Assembly (NCBI GenBank): GCA_003551265.1
Contig: PUMG01000047.1
Coordinates: forward strand, 1-19,162
DNA: 19,162 nucleotides
Origin: Halovenus sp.
GTDB lineage: Archaea > Halobacteriota > Halobacteria > Halobacteriales > Haloarculaceae
Reading direction: 5' to 3'
The notes beneath the pieces were generated by a model that did no database searches, was not told the DNA's origin, and worked only from the letters and a program-made list of their open reading frames with translations. Each line of letters begins with the position of its first letter. The first letter of the stretch is position 1. A program made the translations under genes and the position numbers. This document shows positions 1 through 7,611 of this stretch, in pieces.

Positions 1-22
1 GGCTCAAATCGGGCCCGGAGCA
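1..22 (+). other. possible tRNA 3' end or degenerate tRNA fragment at the window edge
   Basis: The first bases contain TCAAATCGGG, the T-loop and T-stem sequence also found in the tRNA-Phe gene on the other strand, then a CCGGAGCA end that could be an acceptor 3' half with discriminator A. The T-stem does not pair cleanly with the two bases available before the loop, where a G faces a G. It may therefore be a degenerate fragment and not the tail of an intact tRNA. Only the 3' part is in the window, so this cannot be settled here. Confidence 0.3.
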
Positions 23-78
23 TTTTCACTGCTCGCGGTTCGGTCGCGACGCTCCCTCACGAACTCGCAGGAAAATGC
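20..78. repeat. imperfect inverted repeat downstream of tRNA-Phe
   Basis: GCATTTTC at 20-27 is the exact reverse complement of GAAAATGC at 71-78. The similarity continues inward with gaps: CTGCTCGCGGTTC on one side and CTGCGAGTTC on the other, read on the opposite strand. The arms lie immediately 3' of the tRNA-Phe gene and of the tRNA-like end at 1-22, so they may act as a bidirectional 3' processing or termination signal. They may also be a remnant of duplication. Confidence 0.45.
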
Positions 79-149
79 CGCCTCCCCGATTTGAACGGGG
101 GACAGCTCGATCTTCAGTCGAGTGCTCTCCCAGTCTGAGCTAAGGCGGC
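76..149 (-). tRNA. tRNA-Phe (GAA)
   Basis: The minus strand folds into a complete cloverleaf. The acceptor stem is GCCGCCT with AGGCGGC plus discriminator A. The D-arm is GCTC/GAGC. The anticodon stem CTCGA/TCGAG encloses the loop CTGAAGA, giving anticodon GAA for phenylalanine. The T-arm is CCCCG-TTCAAAT-CGGGG. It is 74 nt long with no intron and no encoded CCA. It is transcribed away from the rpl1 operon. Confidence 0.96.
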
Positions 150-172
150 TCACCTCCCTCTCCGGGCACACC

Positions 173-190
173 CAAAAAAAGAATTACGAT
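173..190 (-). promoter_or_regulatory. AT-rich box, probable promoter of tRNA-Phe
   Basis: A T-rich run, read on the minus strand as TAATTCTTTTTTTGG, lies about 25-40 bases upstream of the tRNA 5' end at 149. That is a suitable position for an archaeal TATA box. Confidence 0.4.
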
Positions 191-285
191 TGTACTGCCA
201 CCGTGACTGACCCTGTCACGCTAACAGCGACTCATACTGGCGGGAGACAAGCCGTTACAGGATTGTCGCCCGCTCAGTTCGACGG

Positions 286-292
286 TTTTAAG
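286..292 (+). promoter_or_regulatory. TATA-like box of the rpl1-rpl10-rpl12 operon
   Basis: TTTTAAG is the best TATA-like element in the 231-base gap before rpl1. A start about 25 bases downstream would give a leader of roughly 65-70 nt carrying the hairpins at 300-343. The remainder of the gap, 191-285, shows nothing recognisable. Confidence 0.5.
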
Positions 293-299
293 TGTCGCA

Positions 300-343
300 T
301 CGGCTTTGTATCAGCCGAGACAGGCATCGTCCTGTTTCACTGA
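300..343 (+). promoter_or_regulatory. structured 5' leader of rpl1, candidate L1 autoregulatory site
   Basis: One fold has an outer stem TCAG (311-314) with CTGA (340-343) and an inner stem ACAGG (320-324) with CCTGT (331-335), separated by an asymmetric internal loop. Two short helices flanking an internal loop is the general shape of L1 targets on 23S rRNA and on L1 mRNAs. A competing hairpin pairs TCGGCT (300-305) with AGCCGA (313-318), and it uses bases of the first fold. L1 leader autoregulation is known in archaea. Its operation here is inferred from shape and position only. Confidence 0.45.
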
Positions 344-380
344 CCCGTAGCAGCCACACGGCGTACTACGGAGGTGAACA

Positions 381-1019
381 ATGGCAGATCAGGAGATAGA
401 GGAGGCAGTCTCTCGCGCACTCGAGGATGCACCGCCGCGGAACTTCCGCGAGACGGTGGACCTTGCGGTGAACTTGCGAGACCTTGACCTCAACGACCCA
501 TCAAACCGAGTAGACGAGAGTGTCGTCTTGCCGGAAGGCACCGGCCAGGACACCAGCATCGTCGTCTTCGCCGAGGGTGAGACAGCCGTCCGTGCAGCGG
601 AAGTCGCTGATGACGTTCTCAGCGCGGACGACCTGGCTGACCTCGGTGACGACACCGACGAAGCGAAACGCCTGGCAGGCGACACCGACTTCTTCCTCGC
701 CGAAGAGGCGATGATGCAAAACATCGGGCGCTACCTCGGGACCGTTCTCGGTCCACGCGGAAAGATGCCCGACCCAATCAGCCCCGACGACGACGTCGTC
801 GAGATGGTCGAGCGGCTCAAAAACTCCGTCATGATACGGAGTGGCGACCGCCGGACCTTCCACACCCTCGTGGGCGCGGAGGATATGCCCGCCGAGGAGA
901 TTGCGAACAACATCGACGTCATCATCCGTCGTCTCGAAGCCAACCTCGAAAAAGGGCCGCTGAACATCGACTCCGTCTACGTGAAGACGACGATGGGACC
1001 GGCCGTGGAGGTGGTCTGA
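381..1019 (+). CDS. rpl1: 50S ribosomal protein L1 (uL1)
   Basis: This 212-residue protein has the length of archaeal uL1, which binds the L1 stalk of 23S rRNA and helps release deacylated tRNA from the E site. The L1 signature LGPRGKMP is at residues 123-130, followed by the segment ending in [10 protein letters not shown] that is typical of the C-terminus. The protein is rich in Asp and Glu, as expected for a salt-in cytoplasm. GGAGGTGA at 370-377, fully complementary to the archaeal 16S 3' end, fixes the ATG at 381. It is the first gene of a three-gene ribosomal operon, and rpl10 follows after one base. L1 is a known repressor of such operons through the mRNA leader. The rpl11 gene is not next to it: a tRNA-Phe gene occupies the upstream side. 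Confidence 0.97.
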   Translation: MADQEIEEAVSRALEDAPPRNFRETVDLAVNLRDLDLNDPSNRVDESVVLPEGTGQDTSIVVFAEGETAVRAAEVADDVLSADDLADLGDDTDEAKRLAGDTDFFLAEEAMMQNIGRYLGTVLGPRGKMPDPISPDDDVVEMVERLKNSVMIRSGDRRTFHTLVGAEDMPAEEIANNIDVIIRRLEANLEKGPLNIDSVYVKTTMGPAVEVV

Positions 1020-1020
1020 G

Positions 1021-2049
1021 ATGAGCACACAGGAGCGCAAAACCGAGACGATTCCGCAGTGGAAACAGGAGGAAGTCGATAACATCACCGACTTCCTCGA
1101 CAGCTACGAGAGCGTCGGCGTCGTGTCCATCACGGGCATCCCGAGCAGACAACTGCAGGAGATGCGCCGCGAACTGCACGGCACCGCCGAGTTGCGCGTC
1201 TCGCGCAACACGCTGCTCGAACGCGCACTCGACGAGGTCGACGAGGGATTCGAAGACCTCAAGAGCTACGTGAGCGGCCAGATCGGTCTCATCGGAACGA
1301 ACGACAACCCGTTCGGTCTGTACCAGCAACTGGAGGCGTCGAAGACCTCGGCACCCATCAACGCTGGCGAGGTCGCGCCGAACGACATCGTCATCCCGGA
1401 GGGTGACACAGGAATCGACCCTGGACCGTTCGTTGGCGACCTCCAGACTGTCGGCGCGAACGCACGCATCGACGCTGGCTCGATCAAGGTGATGGAAGAC
1501 TCGCAGGTCCTCGACGCCGGGGAAGTGGTCTCGGCAGACCTCGCCAACGTTCTCTCAGAGCTCGACATCGAGCCGAAGGAAGTTGGTCTCGACCTTCGCG
1601 GCGTGTTCGCAGAGGGCATCCTCTTCGAACCCGAAGACCTCGAACTCGATGTCGACGCCTACCGGGCGGACATCGAGACGGCTGTCGCCTTCGGACGGAA
1701 CCTCGCACTCAACGCGGGCTTCCCGACCGAGCGGACAGTTCCACTGCAGCTGTCGAAAGCCAGCGCCGAGGCGAAATCGCTGGCGCTGCACGCAGCCATC
1801 GAGAACCCGGACGTGATGCCGGACCTCATCAGCAAGGCAGACCAGCAGGTCCGCGCGCTCGCAGCGCAGATTGACGACGAGGAGGCGCTCCCCGAGGAGT
1901 TACAGGACCTCGAAGCGCCAGCACCCGAAGCAGACGAACAGACCGACGAACAACCTGAAGACTCCGAGGCCGACGCTGACGACGACGAAGACGATGATGA
2001 TGACGACGATGAGGACAGCGGCGCAGCACTCGGAGCAATGTTTGGCTAA
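1021..2049 (+). CDS. rpl10: 50S ribosomal protein L10 (uL10, archaeal P0)
   Basis: This 342-residue archaeal P0-type L10 forms the base of the ribosomal stalk and carries dimers of L12 that recruit translation GTPases. The N-terminal rRNA-binding domain contains the stretch [11 protein letters not shown]. The inserted domain carries the TGIDPGP motif (near residue 131) typical of archaeal and eukaryotic P0. The C-terminal part has the helical spine that binds L12, then a run of Asp and Glu and the shared end GAMFG. GGAGGTGG at 1007-1014 inside the end of rpl1 places the ATG at 1021. The one-base gap from rpl1 and three-base gap to rpl12 indicate a single transcript with coupled translation. 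Confidence 0.97.
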   Translation: MSTQERKTETIPQWKQEEVDNITDFLDSYESVGVVSITGIPSRQLQEMRRELHGTAELRVSRNTLLERALDEVDEGFEDLKSYVSGQIGLIGTNDNPFGLYQQLEASKTSAPINAGEVAPNDIVIPEGDTGIDPGPFVGDLQTVGANARIDAGSIKVMEDSQVLDAGEVVSADLANVLSELDIEPKEVGLDLRGVFAEGILFEPEDLELDVDAYRADIETAVAFGRNLALNAGFPTERTVPLQLSKASAEAKSLALHAAIENPDVMPDLISKADQQVRALAAQIDDEEALPEELQDLEAPAPEADEQTDEQPEDSEADADDDEDDDDDDDEDSGAALGAMFG

Positions 2050-2052
2050 CCC

Positions 2053-2385
2053 ATGGAGTACGTATACGCAGCACTCATACTGAACGAATCGGGCGAAGAA
2101 ATAAACGAAGAGAACCTGACAACGGTTCTCGAAGCGGCTGGCGTTGACGTGGAGCAATCGCGCGTCAAGGCGCTGGTTGCCGCACTCGAGGATGTCGACA
2201 TCGACGAGGCAGTCGAAGACGCCGCTGCTGTGCCAGCCGCCGGGGCTGCTGCAGGCGGTGCCGCCGCCGCGGCCGCGGACGACGACGACGAGGAAGAAGT
2301 CGAAGAGGAGGAAGCCGAGGAAGAAGACGACGACGATGATGACGACGACGCCGCAGGCGAGGGTCTCGGCCAGCTGTTCGGCTAG
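2053..2385 (+). CDS. rpl12: 50S ribosomal protein L12 (archaeal P1)
   Basis: This 110-residue stalk protein starts [10 protein letters not shown], the usual archaeal P1 N-terminus, which forms the dimerisation domain and binds L10. An Ala/Gly hinge at about residues 61-76 leads into a run of Asp and Glu, and the protein ends in GLGQLFG. That C-terminal peptide contacts elongation factors. There is no Shine-Dalgarno sequence, and the ATG is only three bases after the rpl10 stop, so translation is probably coupled. A hairpin and T-run follow. Confidence 0.97.
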   Translation: MEYVYAALILNESGEEINEENLTTVLEAAGVDVEQSRVKALVAALEDVDIDEAVEDAAAVPAAGAAAGGAAAAAADDDDEEEVEEEEAEEEDDDDDDDDAAGEGLGQLFG

Positions 2386-2390
2386 AACAC

Positions 2391-2418
2391 GCTGACATTT
2401 CGGCAACGGTCAGCTTTT
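2391..2418 (+). terminator. hairpin and T-run after rpl12
   Basis: GCTGAC (2391-2396) pairs perfectly with GTCAGC (2409-2414) around a 12-nt loop, and four T follow directly. It begins five bases after the rpl12 stop codon, a good place for the operon to end. Archaeal termination relies mostly on T-runs, so the stem may be secondary. Confidence 0.6.
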
Positions 2419-2462
2419 CCCTGAGCGAGCAACGAGAGCGGTGCGACTGTCCTGTCCACACA

Positions 2463-2469
2463 CTTTTTG
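2463..2469 (+). promoter_or_regulatory. TATA-like box of the quinone oxidoreductase gene
   Basis: CTTTTTG lies about 28 bases before the ATG at 2494. No Shine-Dalgarno sequence is present, so the transcript is probably leaderless. Confidence 0.4.
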
Positions 2470-2493
2470 ACGTCCAGACCAACGTGCGAGCGT

Positions 2494-3477
2494 ATGAAGT
2501 GTGTACGCGTCACCGGGCATGGTGGCAGAGAGCGACTCGAAATCGAAGAACGGGAGAAACCAGAACCTGGGCAGGGAGAACTCCGAATCGAGGTTCGTGC
2601 GGCAGGAATCAACTTCGCAGATATCATGCAGCGACGAGGAGACTATCACGGCGGCCCAACGCCGCCGTACACGCCGGGCATGGAAGTCGCTGGTGTCGTC
2701 GATGCAGTCGGTGAGGGTGTGGGCCGGGAACCCGGTGAGGAGGTGGTTGCGATGGTCGACGGCGGCGGCTACGCTGAGTACGCCCTCGCCGATGCGACTG
2801 GTGTATTCGACGTGCCCGAAGGTTTCTCTTTCGAGGAAGCCGCAGGGTTTCCCGTCCAGTTTCTGACTGCTCACAACTGTCTTCACGGGTGGGGTCGACT
2901 GGAGGAAGCAGAAGCAGTGTTGATTCACGCGGCCGCTGGCGGCGTCGGAACAGCGGCGGTCCAGCTCGCCCGTGAGGCCGGTGCAGAGATATTCGGAACC
3001 GCCTCGACAGCCGAGAAGCTCTCGAAGGCCGAATCACTCGGCTGTGACCATCCAATAAACTACGTCGAAGAGGACTTCGTCGAAGTCGTCGACCGCGAAA
3101 CCGACCACGGTGTCGACCTGGTTCTGGACAGTGTCGGTGGTGAGACGACCAGTCGCTCGCTCGAAGCACTCCGACACTTCGGGCGGATGGTGGTCTTCGG
3201 TGCGGCCTCTGGTGAACCGGGCCGGCTGCGAACAGACAACGTGCTGTTCGCAAATCAGGAGATACTCGGCTATCACCTCGGCCACGCGCTCCGTCTGCAG
3301 CCGATGCGAGTGATGGAAGCCGTTCCTGACCTCGTTCAACACCTCGAAACAGGGACACTCGAAGTACAACTCGACCGGACGTTCACTCTTGATGCGGTGA
3401 GAGACGCCCACGCGTACATCGAGAATCGGGAGTCGATGGGGAAAGTTGTACTCAGGCCAACAGACGCACATCTGTGA
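2494..3477 (+). CDS. NADPH:quinone reductase-like oxidoreductase (zinc-independent MDR family)
   Basis: This 327-residue protein belongs to the medium-chain dehydrogenase/reductase superfamily, quinone oxidoreductase branch. The N-terminal GroES-like fold covers about residues 1-125. It includes VRAAGINFADIMQRRG and PYTPGMEVAG, and it lacks the cysteine-rich structural zinc loop of alcohol dehydrogenases. The Rossmann fold carries AAAGGVGTAAVQLA at about 146-159 and LVLDSVGG further on. Such enzymes use NADPH to reduce quinones or other enones, and the substrate here cannot be told. The ATG at 2494 was chosen because MKCVRVTGHG is the family N-terminus and a TATA-like box lies at leaderless spacing. 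An in-frame codon at 2467 would add nine residues unlike the family. It is a separate unit from the ribosomal operon and converges on the membrane protein gene. Confidence 0.9.
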   Translation: MKCVRVTGHGGRERLEIEEREKPEPGQGELRIEVRAAGINFADIMQRRGDYHGGPTPPYTPGMEVAGVVDAVGEGVGREPGEEVVAMVDGGGYAEYALADATGVFDVPEGFSFEEAAGFPVQFLTAHNCLHGWGRLEEAEAVLIHAAAGGVGTAAVQLAREAGAEIFGTASTAEKLSKAESLGCDHPINYVEEDFVEVVDRETDHGVDLVLDSVGGETTSRSLEALRHFGRMVVFGAASGEPGRLRTDNVLFANQEILGYHLGHALRLQPMRVMEAVPDLVQHLETGTLEVQLDRTFTLDAVRDAHAYIENRESMGKVVLRPTDAHL

Positions 3478-3507
3478 GACAGTGGGTACAGTGAGGGAGC
3501 ACAACAC

Positions 3508-3729
3508 TCACTGACGATGGTTTTGTCCGGCGACCAGACAGCAGACATTGAGGAGTATCAGCCCGAGAAGAAGTGGGAGCTGATAACTGGCACTGGTGAC
3601 GACGAGGACAGGAATGTACGTCACCGGCAGCAGAACCGACCCCCAGAACCCCAGTTGCTGTGCGGTTGCCACGAGGGTGCGGCCTGCGGTGGCGGAGAGT
3701 GCCAGCGAGGAACTAGTTTGATGGCTCAT
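3508..3729 (-). CDS. small two-helix membrane protein, function unknown
   Basis: This 73-residue protein begins MSHQTSSSLA. Two hydrophobic segments at about residues 27-45 and 49-69 are joined by a very short turn, which suggests a helical hairpin in the membrane. Two adjacent cysteines lie in the second helix. It has no catalytic motif and I cannot assign a function. The ATG at 3729 lies about 28 bases after the T-rich box at 3756-3764, as for a leaderless transcript. The start 13 codons upstream would remove that spacing. It converges on the quinone oxidoreductase with 30 bases between the stops. The opposite-strand reading of the same DNA is hydrophilic and unlike a protein family. Confidence 0.65.
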   Translation of the reverse strand: MSHQTSSSLALSATAGRTLVATAQQLGFWGSVLLPVTYIPVLVVTSASYQLPLLLGLILLNVCCLVAGQNHRQ

Positions 3730-3755
3730 CTCTACTGGGTGTACCCCATCTACGT

Positions 3756-3764
3756 AAAAATACA
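3756..3764 (-). promoter_or_regulatory. TATA-like box of the 73-residue membrane protein gene
   Basis: Read on the minus strand, TATTTTTAC lies about 27-35 bases upstream of the ATG at 3729, consistent with a leaderless mRNA. Confidence 0.5.
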
Positions 3765-3772
3765 TCATGTAG

Positions 3773-3792
3773 GCTCAAATTGACGTTTGAGC
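3773..3792. promoter_or_regulatory. perfect inverted repeat, candidate operator
   Basis: GCTCAAA and TTTGAGC flank the six-base spacer TTGACG. The site lies just upstream of the TATA-like box of the minus-strand membrane protein gene and in the intergenic region shared with divergent cetZ. A dimeric regulator could bind it. No binding protein can be named. Confidence 0.4.
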
Positions 3793-3928
3793 TATCGCCT
3801 GGAACGAAAGCGCGAACTGCGATCGAAGATCAGTACGTCTGAGCGAGGCCGTGGTGAATGATTCCACCTTCTTCCGATGGTCGCCTGTTGATGTTTTCGA
3901 TGTGTCTCTCTCGCTGTCCATCGGAGTA

Positions 3929-3939
3929 ACAATTACAAG
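3929..3939 (+). promoter_or_regulatory. AT-rich box, probable cetZ promoter
   Basis: ACAATTACAAG lies about 26-36 bases before the cetZ ATG at 3965. No Shine-Dalgarno sequence precedes that ATG, so cetZ is probably leaderless. Confidence 0.4.
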
Positions 3940-3964
3940 AGCGGGTGGCGAAAAGGACACTGGT

Positions 3965-5038
3965 ATGCAAGTCGTCCTGATTGGAGTCGGCCAGGCTGGC
4001 GGAAAGATAACGCAGGTGCTGGCAGAGTTCGACCACGAGATGAAATTCGACGCGGTACAGGGTGCCTTCGCCGTCAACACTGCGAAGGCGGACCTCCACT
4101 CGCTGAGTATCGACACCGCCCTCATCGGACAGGACCGGGTGAAAGGCCACGGTGTCGGCGGTGACAACGAACTCGCCGCCGAGATAATGCAGGAGGAGGC
4201 ATCAGAGGTGATGGATGCCCTCGACGGACGCATCTCTACCTCCGCAGAGGCTGTCGTCATCGTTGCTGGTCTCGGCGGCGGAACTGGCAGCGGTGGCGCA
4301 CCTGCACTCGCCCGCGAACTCCGGCGTGTCTACAGTATCCCCGTGTACGTCCTCGGTGTCCTCCCCGGCCGCGATGAGGGATCACTGTACCAGGCGAACG
4401 CTGGCCGGTCGCTCAAGACCGTCGTTCGTGAGTCCGACGCGACGATACTGATCGACAACGACGCCTGGCGCACGACCGACGAAACAATAGAAGAAGGCTT
4501 CGAACACATCAACCAGCAGATTGCCCAGCGTGTCGGTCTCCTCCTCGCATCTGGTGAGGTCGTCGAAGGCGTCGGCGAGAGCGTCGTCGACTCCTCCGAG
4601 ATTATCAACACCCTCCGCGGTGGTGGTATCGCCTGTCTCGGCTACGCCAGCGCCGAAGCCGCTCCCGAGGCAGGTGAGAACGTTAACACCATAACGAGCC
4701 TGACTCGGAAAGCGCTCCTGACCGGGATGAGCCTCCCGAACGCGGTTGATGCCGAAGCCGCACTGCTCGTAATCGCCGGAAGTCCAGAACGAATCTCGCG
4801 CAAGGGCGTTGAGCGCGGCCGCAAGTGGATAGAAGAGGAGACCGGGTCGCTCCAGGTGCGCGGCGGCGACTTCCCACTCGAAAGCGACCGACTCGCCGCC
4901 CTCGTGTTGCTCGGCGGCGTCGAGCGGTCCCAGCGAGTACAGGAATTCATGGAGCGCGCTCGCGAAGCACACGAAGAAACCGAAAAACGCGACCCGGTCG
5001 AGGAGTTCAGCAACGACGCGCTCGAAGACCTGTTCTAG
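3965..5038 (+). CDS. cetZ: CetZ-type tubulin/FtsZ superfamily GTPase
   Basis: This 357-residue protein starts MQVVLIGVGQAGGK, the CetZ form of the first nucleotide-binding loop. The tubulin/FtsZ G-box GGGTGSG is at residues 104-110. The T7-loop equivalent is VVDSSEI at about 207-213, with acidic residues D209 and E212 placed to complete the GTPase site of the next subunit. CetZ proteins are a haloarchaeal tubulin-superfamily family; CetZ1 controls rod shape and motility, and other paralogues have less clear roles. The C-terminus is acidic and ends EEFSNDALEDLF. The ATG at 3965 is preferred to an in-frame codon 38 codons upstream because it begins the conserved strand. The gene converges on topA with a shared CTAG stop. 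The start and short length suggest a paralogue other than CetZ1, which I infer only from memory of the family. Confidence 0.92.
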   Translation: MQVVLIGVGQAGGKITQVLAEFDHEMKFDAVQGAFAVNTAKADLHSLSIDTALIGQDRVKGHGVGGDNELAAEIMQEEASEVMDALDGRISTSAEAVVIVAGLGGGTGSGGAPALARELRRVYSIPVYVLGVLPGRDEGSLYQANAGRSLKTVVRESDATILIDNDAWRTTDETIEEGFEHINQQIAQRVGLLLASGEVVEGVGESVVDSSEIINTLRGGGIACLGYASAEAAPEAGENVNTITSLTRKALLTGMSLPNAVDAEAALLVIAGSPERISRKGVERGRKWIEEETGSLQVRGGDFPLESDRLAALVLLGGVERSQRVQEFMERAREAHEETEKRDPVEEFSNDALEDLF

Positions 5039-7518
5039 TTCGCAAGCTGGGCTTGCCACTCCCGACACGCGTCTGCGGTCACTCCCTGAACCGCCGCCGC
5101 GAGTTCGTCCGGGTCTGCCGCTGCGAGTCCGTCCGGTGAGTCCACACCCGCCTCTCGGAGCTTCTCGGCTGTCTTCTCGCCGATGCCATCGAGGTCTTCG
5201 AGCGCGTCGATGCGCTGTCGGGCCTGGTACTCCCGGTAGTTACACACCGGACAGCCAAGCTCCCACGGGTCGTCCTCGCGGTTGTGAACGAGAAGTTCCG
5301 GGAGGTCGTGTTCGTCACAGACTGCGTCCGTGATTTCAATCTCGCCTCGGCGAGGTAGCGGCAGCGAGTACTCACAGTCTGGATAGCGTGTACAGCCGGC
5401 GAGCCGTGAGCCAGAGCGTAGCTGTTTGATCGCCAGTTCTCCACCCTCGTCGTCGCCACATTCGGGACAGCCGCCGAGAACCCGGTCCTCGCTCGCTTCG
5501 GCCTCCGCAGCGGCACACCGCGGACAGCCGTGAACGAACGTATCCCGACCAGCCAGCATCTTCACGTGGAACATCTCGTGGTCCTCACAGCGCTGTTCGA
5601 GCACCAGCGGCTCGCCGGTGCTCGGCAACGGGAGCGTGAACCGACAGTCAGGGAAGCCGTCACATCCGACGAAGTACGACCCTCGCCGACTCCGGCGCAC
5701 CAGCAGGTCCTCATCACACTCCGGACACGGTCCCAGCCGACGGTCCGCCTTGAGCGACTCCTGTAAGTGCTCGCCAATCTCCTCTCGTGACTCGCGCAAC
5801 TCCTCGAAGACAGCGTTGAGCATCTCGCGTGATTCGTCGGTCACCTCCTCGAACGTCGCCTCACCCTCGGCAATAGCGGTCATGTCTGCCTCCAGCTGTG
5901 CGGTCATCTCTTCGCTGGTTACCCTGCTTGCGAACGCCTCGGCGGCGTCGACGACCGCGTTCGCCAGCGCTGTTGGCCGCGGCGGGTCACTCTCGATGTA
6001 GCCACGGTTGTACAGCTTTTCGAGGACGTGATGGCGGGTCGCTTTCGTCCCGATACCCATCTCTTCCATTTTCCTGATGAGACGAGACTGCCCGTAGCGC
6101 CGTGGTGGCTGCGTCTCTTTCTCTTCGAGTTCGACCTCTGTGAGGGCGAGTTCTTCGCCTTCTTCGACATCGGGAACGTAGTTCTCGGCGGTGCTCCCGT
6201 ACGGGTAGACTGCGTGATACCCCTCATCGAGGAGTCGCTTGCCGTTGGCTTTGAGCTGACAGCCGTTCGCCTCGGCGACGACCCGGAGATGTTCCCAGGT
6301 CGCGTCCTCGGCAACAGTGGCGAAAAACCGCCTGACTACGAGTTCGTAGACGTTCCACTCGTCCTCGTCGAGGTCGCCCCACGCCGGGAGCTCGCCTGTT
6401 GGGTGAATCGGCGGATGGTCGGTCGTTTCCTCGTCTCCGCGCGTCGGTTCGATGTCCTCCAGCGCGAGCAACTCCTGGGCATCCTCACCGAAGCTGTCGG
6501 TGCTGACGAACGCCTCCAGCAATGCTTCGGGGTCGAGGTCTTCTGGATACACTGTGTTGTCCGTTCGTGGATAGGTGGTGTACCCCGAGGTGTACAGCTC
6601 TTCGGCGATAGACATCGCCCGCTGTGCTGAGTATCCGAGCGACCCCGCCGCGCTGATGAACGCCGTCGTGTTGAACGGCGTTGGCGGTTCGTCCGTGCGG
6701 GTTCGACGAGAGACGGAGGTGGCCGTTGCGCTCTCTGCTGCTCGCAGTCGTTCGTGTGCGTCGGTGGCGGCGTCTTCGACCCAGATACGCTCTGCTTCGC
6801 TCCCATCATCGTCGTAGAAGTACTGCGCCTCGAACGTGTCGCCGTTCTTTGCGAGGGTCGAAAACAGCTCCCAGTAGGTTTCGGGGTCGAACGCCTCGAT
6901 CTCACGCTCGCGGTCGACGATGAGCTTCAGCGTCGGTGACTGCACCCGCCCCACGGAGATGAAATCGTTGCCCAGTTGACGGGCAGACAGCGAGAGAAAC
7001 CGCGTCAGGGCTGCTCCCCATACGAGGTCGATAACCTGTCTGGCCTCGCCCGCGGCCGCCAGGTCAAAGTCAAGGTCGTCGGGATTCTCGAACGCCTCGC
7101 GCACCTCTCTGTCGGTAATCGACGAGAACCGAACCCGCTCGACGGGACCGTCGAAGTGTTCCCGAACGAGTTCGTACGCTTCCTTGCCGATGAGTTCACC
7201 CTCGCGGTCGTAGTCGGTGGCGATAGTGACCCGGGTTGCTCGCTTCGAAAGCCGTGCGAGCGCCCGAACGATGTTCTCCTGTGTCGGTGCCGTGACGATA
7301 TCGGCGTCGATGAGTTCGACAGGCTCGACGTCGCGCCAGTTGCTGTACTCCTCGGGAAAATCAAGTCCGACGACGTGACCCGACAGCCCAACAACACAGG
7401 TGTCGCCCCAGCGGTAGACGTTCACTCCGTTTTGCGTCTCGACCTCGTGAGTCTCGTCACTCAGAATCTCGGCAATACGACGCGCGGCGTTGTTCTTCTC
7501 GGTGATGATTAGTCTCAC
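5035..7518 (-). CDS. topA: DNA topoisomerase I (type IA)
   Basis: This 827-residue type IA topoisomerase relaxes negatively supercoiled DNA through a 5'-phosphotyrosine link. The TOPRIM domain starts LIITEKNNAARR and contains DYDREG at 102-107, which binds magnesium. The active-site tyrosine is in SGYTTYPRTDN, at about residue 316. Four cysteine clusters between about 585 and 775 (CPEC, CEDH/CPRC, CPEC, CDEH/CPVC) look like topoisomerase zinc ribbons. They are followed by a helix-hairpin-helix-like tail with DLDGIGEKTAEKL. The start is GTG at 7518, preceded by AAGGTGG (7524-7530) at five-base spacing. An upstream in-frame GTG at 7527 would overlap that Shine-Dalgarno sequence. The stop TAG shares CTAG with the stop of convergent cetZ. 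Confidence 0.96.
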   Translation of the reverse strand: MRLIITEKNNAARRIAEILSDETHEVETQNGVNVYRWGDTCVVGLSGHVVGLDFPEEYSNWRDVEPVELIDADIVTAPTQENIVRALARLSKRATRVTIATDYDREGELIGKEAYELVREHFDGPVERVRFSSITDREVREAFENPDDLDFDLAAAGEARQVIDLVWGAALTRFLSLSARQLGNDFISVGRVQSPTLKLIVDREREIEAFDPETYWELFSTLAKNGDTFEAQYFYDDDGSEAERIWVEDAATDAHERLRAAESATATSVSRRTRTDEPPTPFNTTAFISAAGSLGYSAQRAMSIAEELYTSGYTTYPRTDNTVYPEDLDPEALLEAFVSTDSFGEDAQELLALEDIEPTRGDEETTDHPPIHPTGELPAWGDLDEDEWNVYELVVRRFFATVAEDATWEHLRVVAEANGCQLKANGKRLLDEGYHAVYPYGSTAENYVPDVEEGEELALTEVELEEKETQPPRRYGQSRLIRKMEEMGIGTKATRHHVLEKLYNRGYIESDPPRPTALANAVVDAAEAFASRVTSEEMTAQLEADMTAIAEGEATFEEVTDESREMLNAVFEELRESREEIGEHLQESLKADRRLGPCPECDEDLLVRRSRRGSYFVGCDGFPDCRFTLPLPSTGEPLVLEQRCEDHEMFHVKMLAGRDTFVHGCPRCAAAEAEASEDRVLGGCPECGDDEGGELAIKQLRSGSRLAGCTRYPDCEYSLPLPRRGEIEITDAVCDEHDLPELLVHNREDDPWELGCPVCNYREYQARQRIDALEDLDGIGEKTAEKLREAGVDSPDGLAAADPDELAAAVQGVTADACREWQAQLAN

Positions 7519-7552
7519 TGGGACCACCTTGCTACTGTTGGTAGGCCGGGTT

Positions 7553-7563
7553 CCCGTTTAAAG
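7553..7563 (-). promoter_or_regulatory. TATA-like box of topA
   Basis: Read on the minus strand, CTTTAAACGGG lies about 35-45 bases before the GTG start at 7518. This leaves a short leader that contains the Shine-Dalgarno sequence AAGGTGG. Confidence 0.5.
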
Positions 7564-7589
7564 CCTTTCGAGGAACCAGCACAGGGCAC

Positions 7590-7597
7590 CGAAAAAG
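7590..7597 (-). terminator. T-run after the DUF309 gene
   Basis: Five consecutive T on the minus strand (7592-7596) lie about 15 bases after the DUF309 stop and before the topA promoter. This would separate the two same-strand genes. There is no strong hairpin. Confidence 0.35.
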
Positions 7598-7611
7598 AAC
7601 TCAGAATCCAA

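Noticed and set aside
122..343. 73-codon plus-strand frame before rpl1
   Set aside because: It begins inside the tRNA-Phe gene and covers the rpl1 promoter and leader; the peptide has no protein-like features.
1960..2030. Low-complexity GAC/GAT run as a repeat element
   Set aside because: It is the coding sequence of the acidic tail of L10, matched by a similar tail in L12, and is normal for halophilic stalk proteins.
3517..3783. 88-codon plus-strand frame opposite the 73-residue membrane protein
   Set aside because: It has no promoter or Shine-Dalgarno sequence, and the minus strand gives a much more coherent membrane protein with a leaderless promoter.
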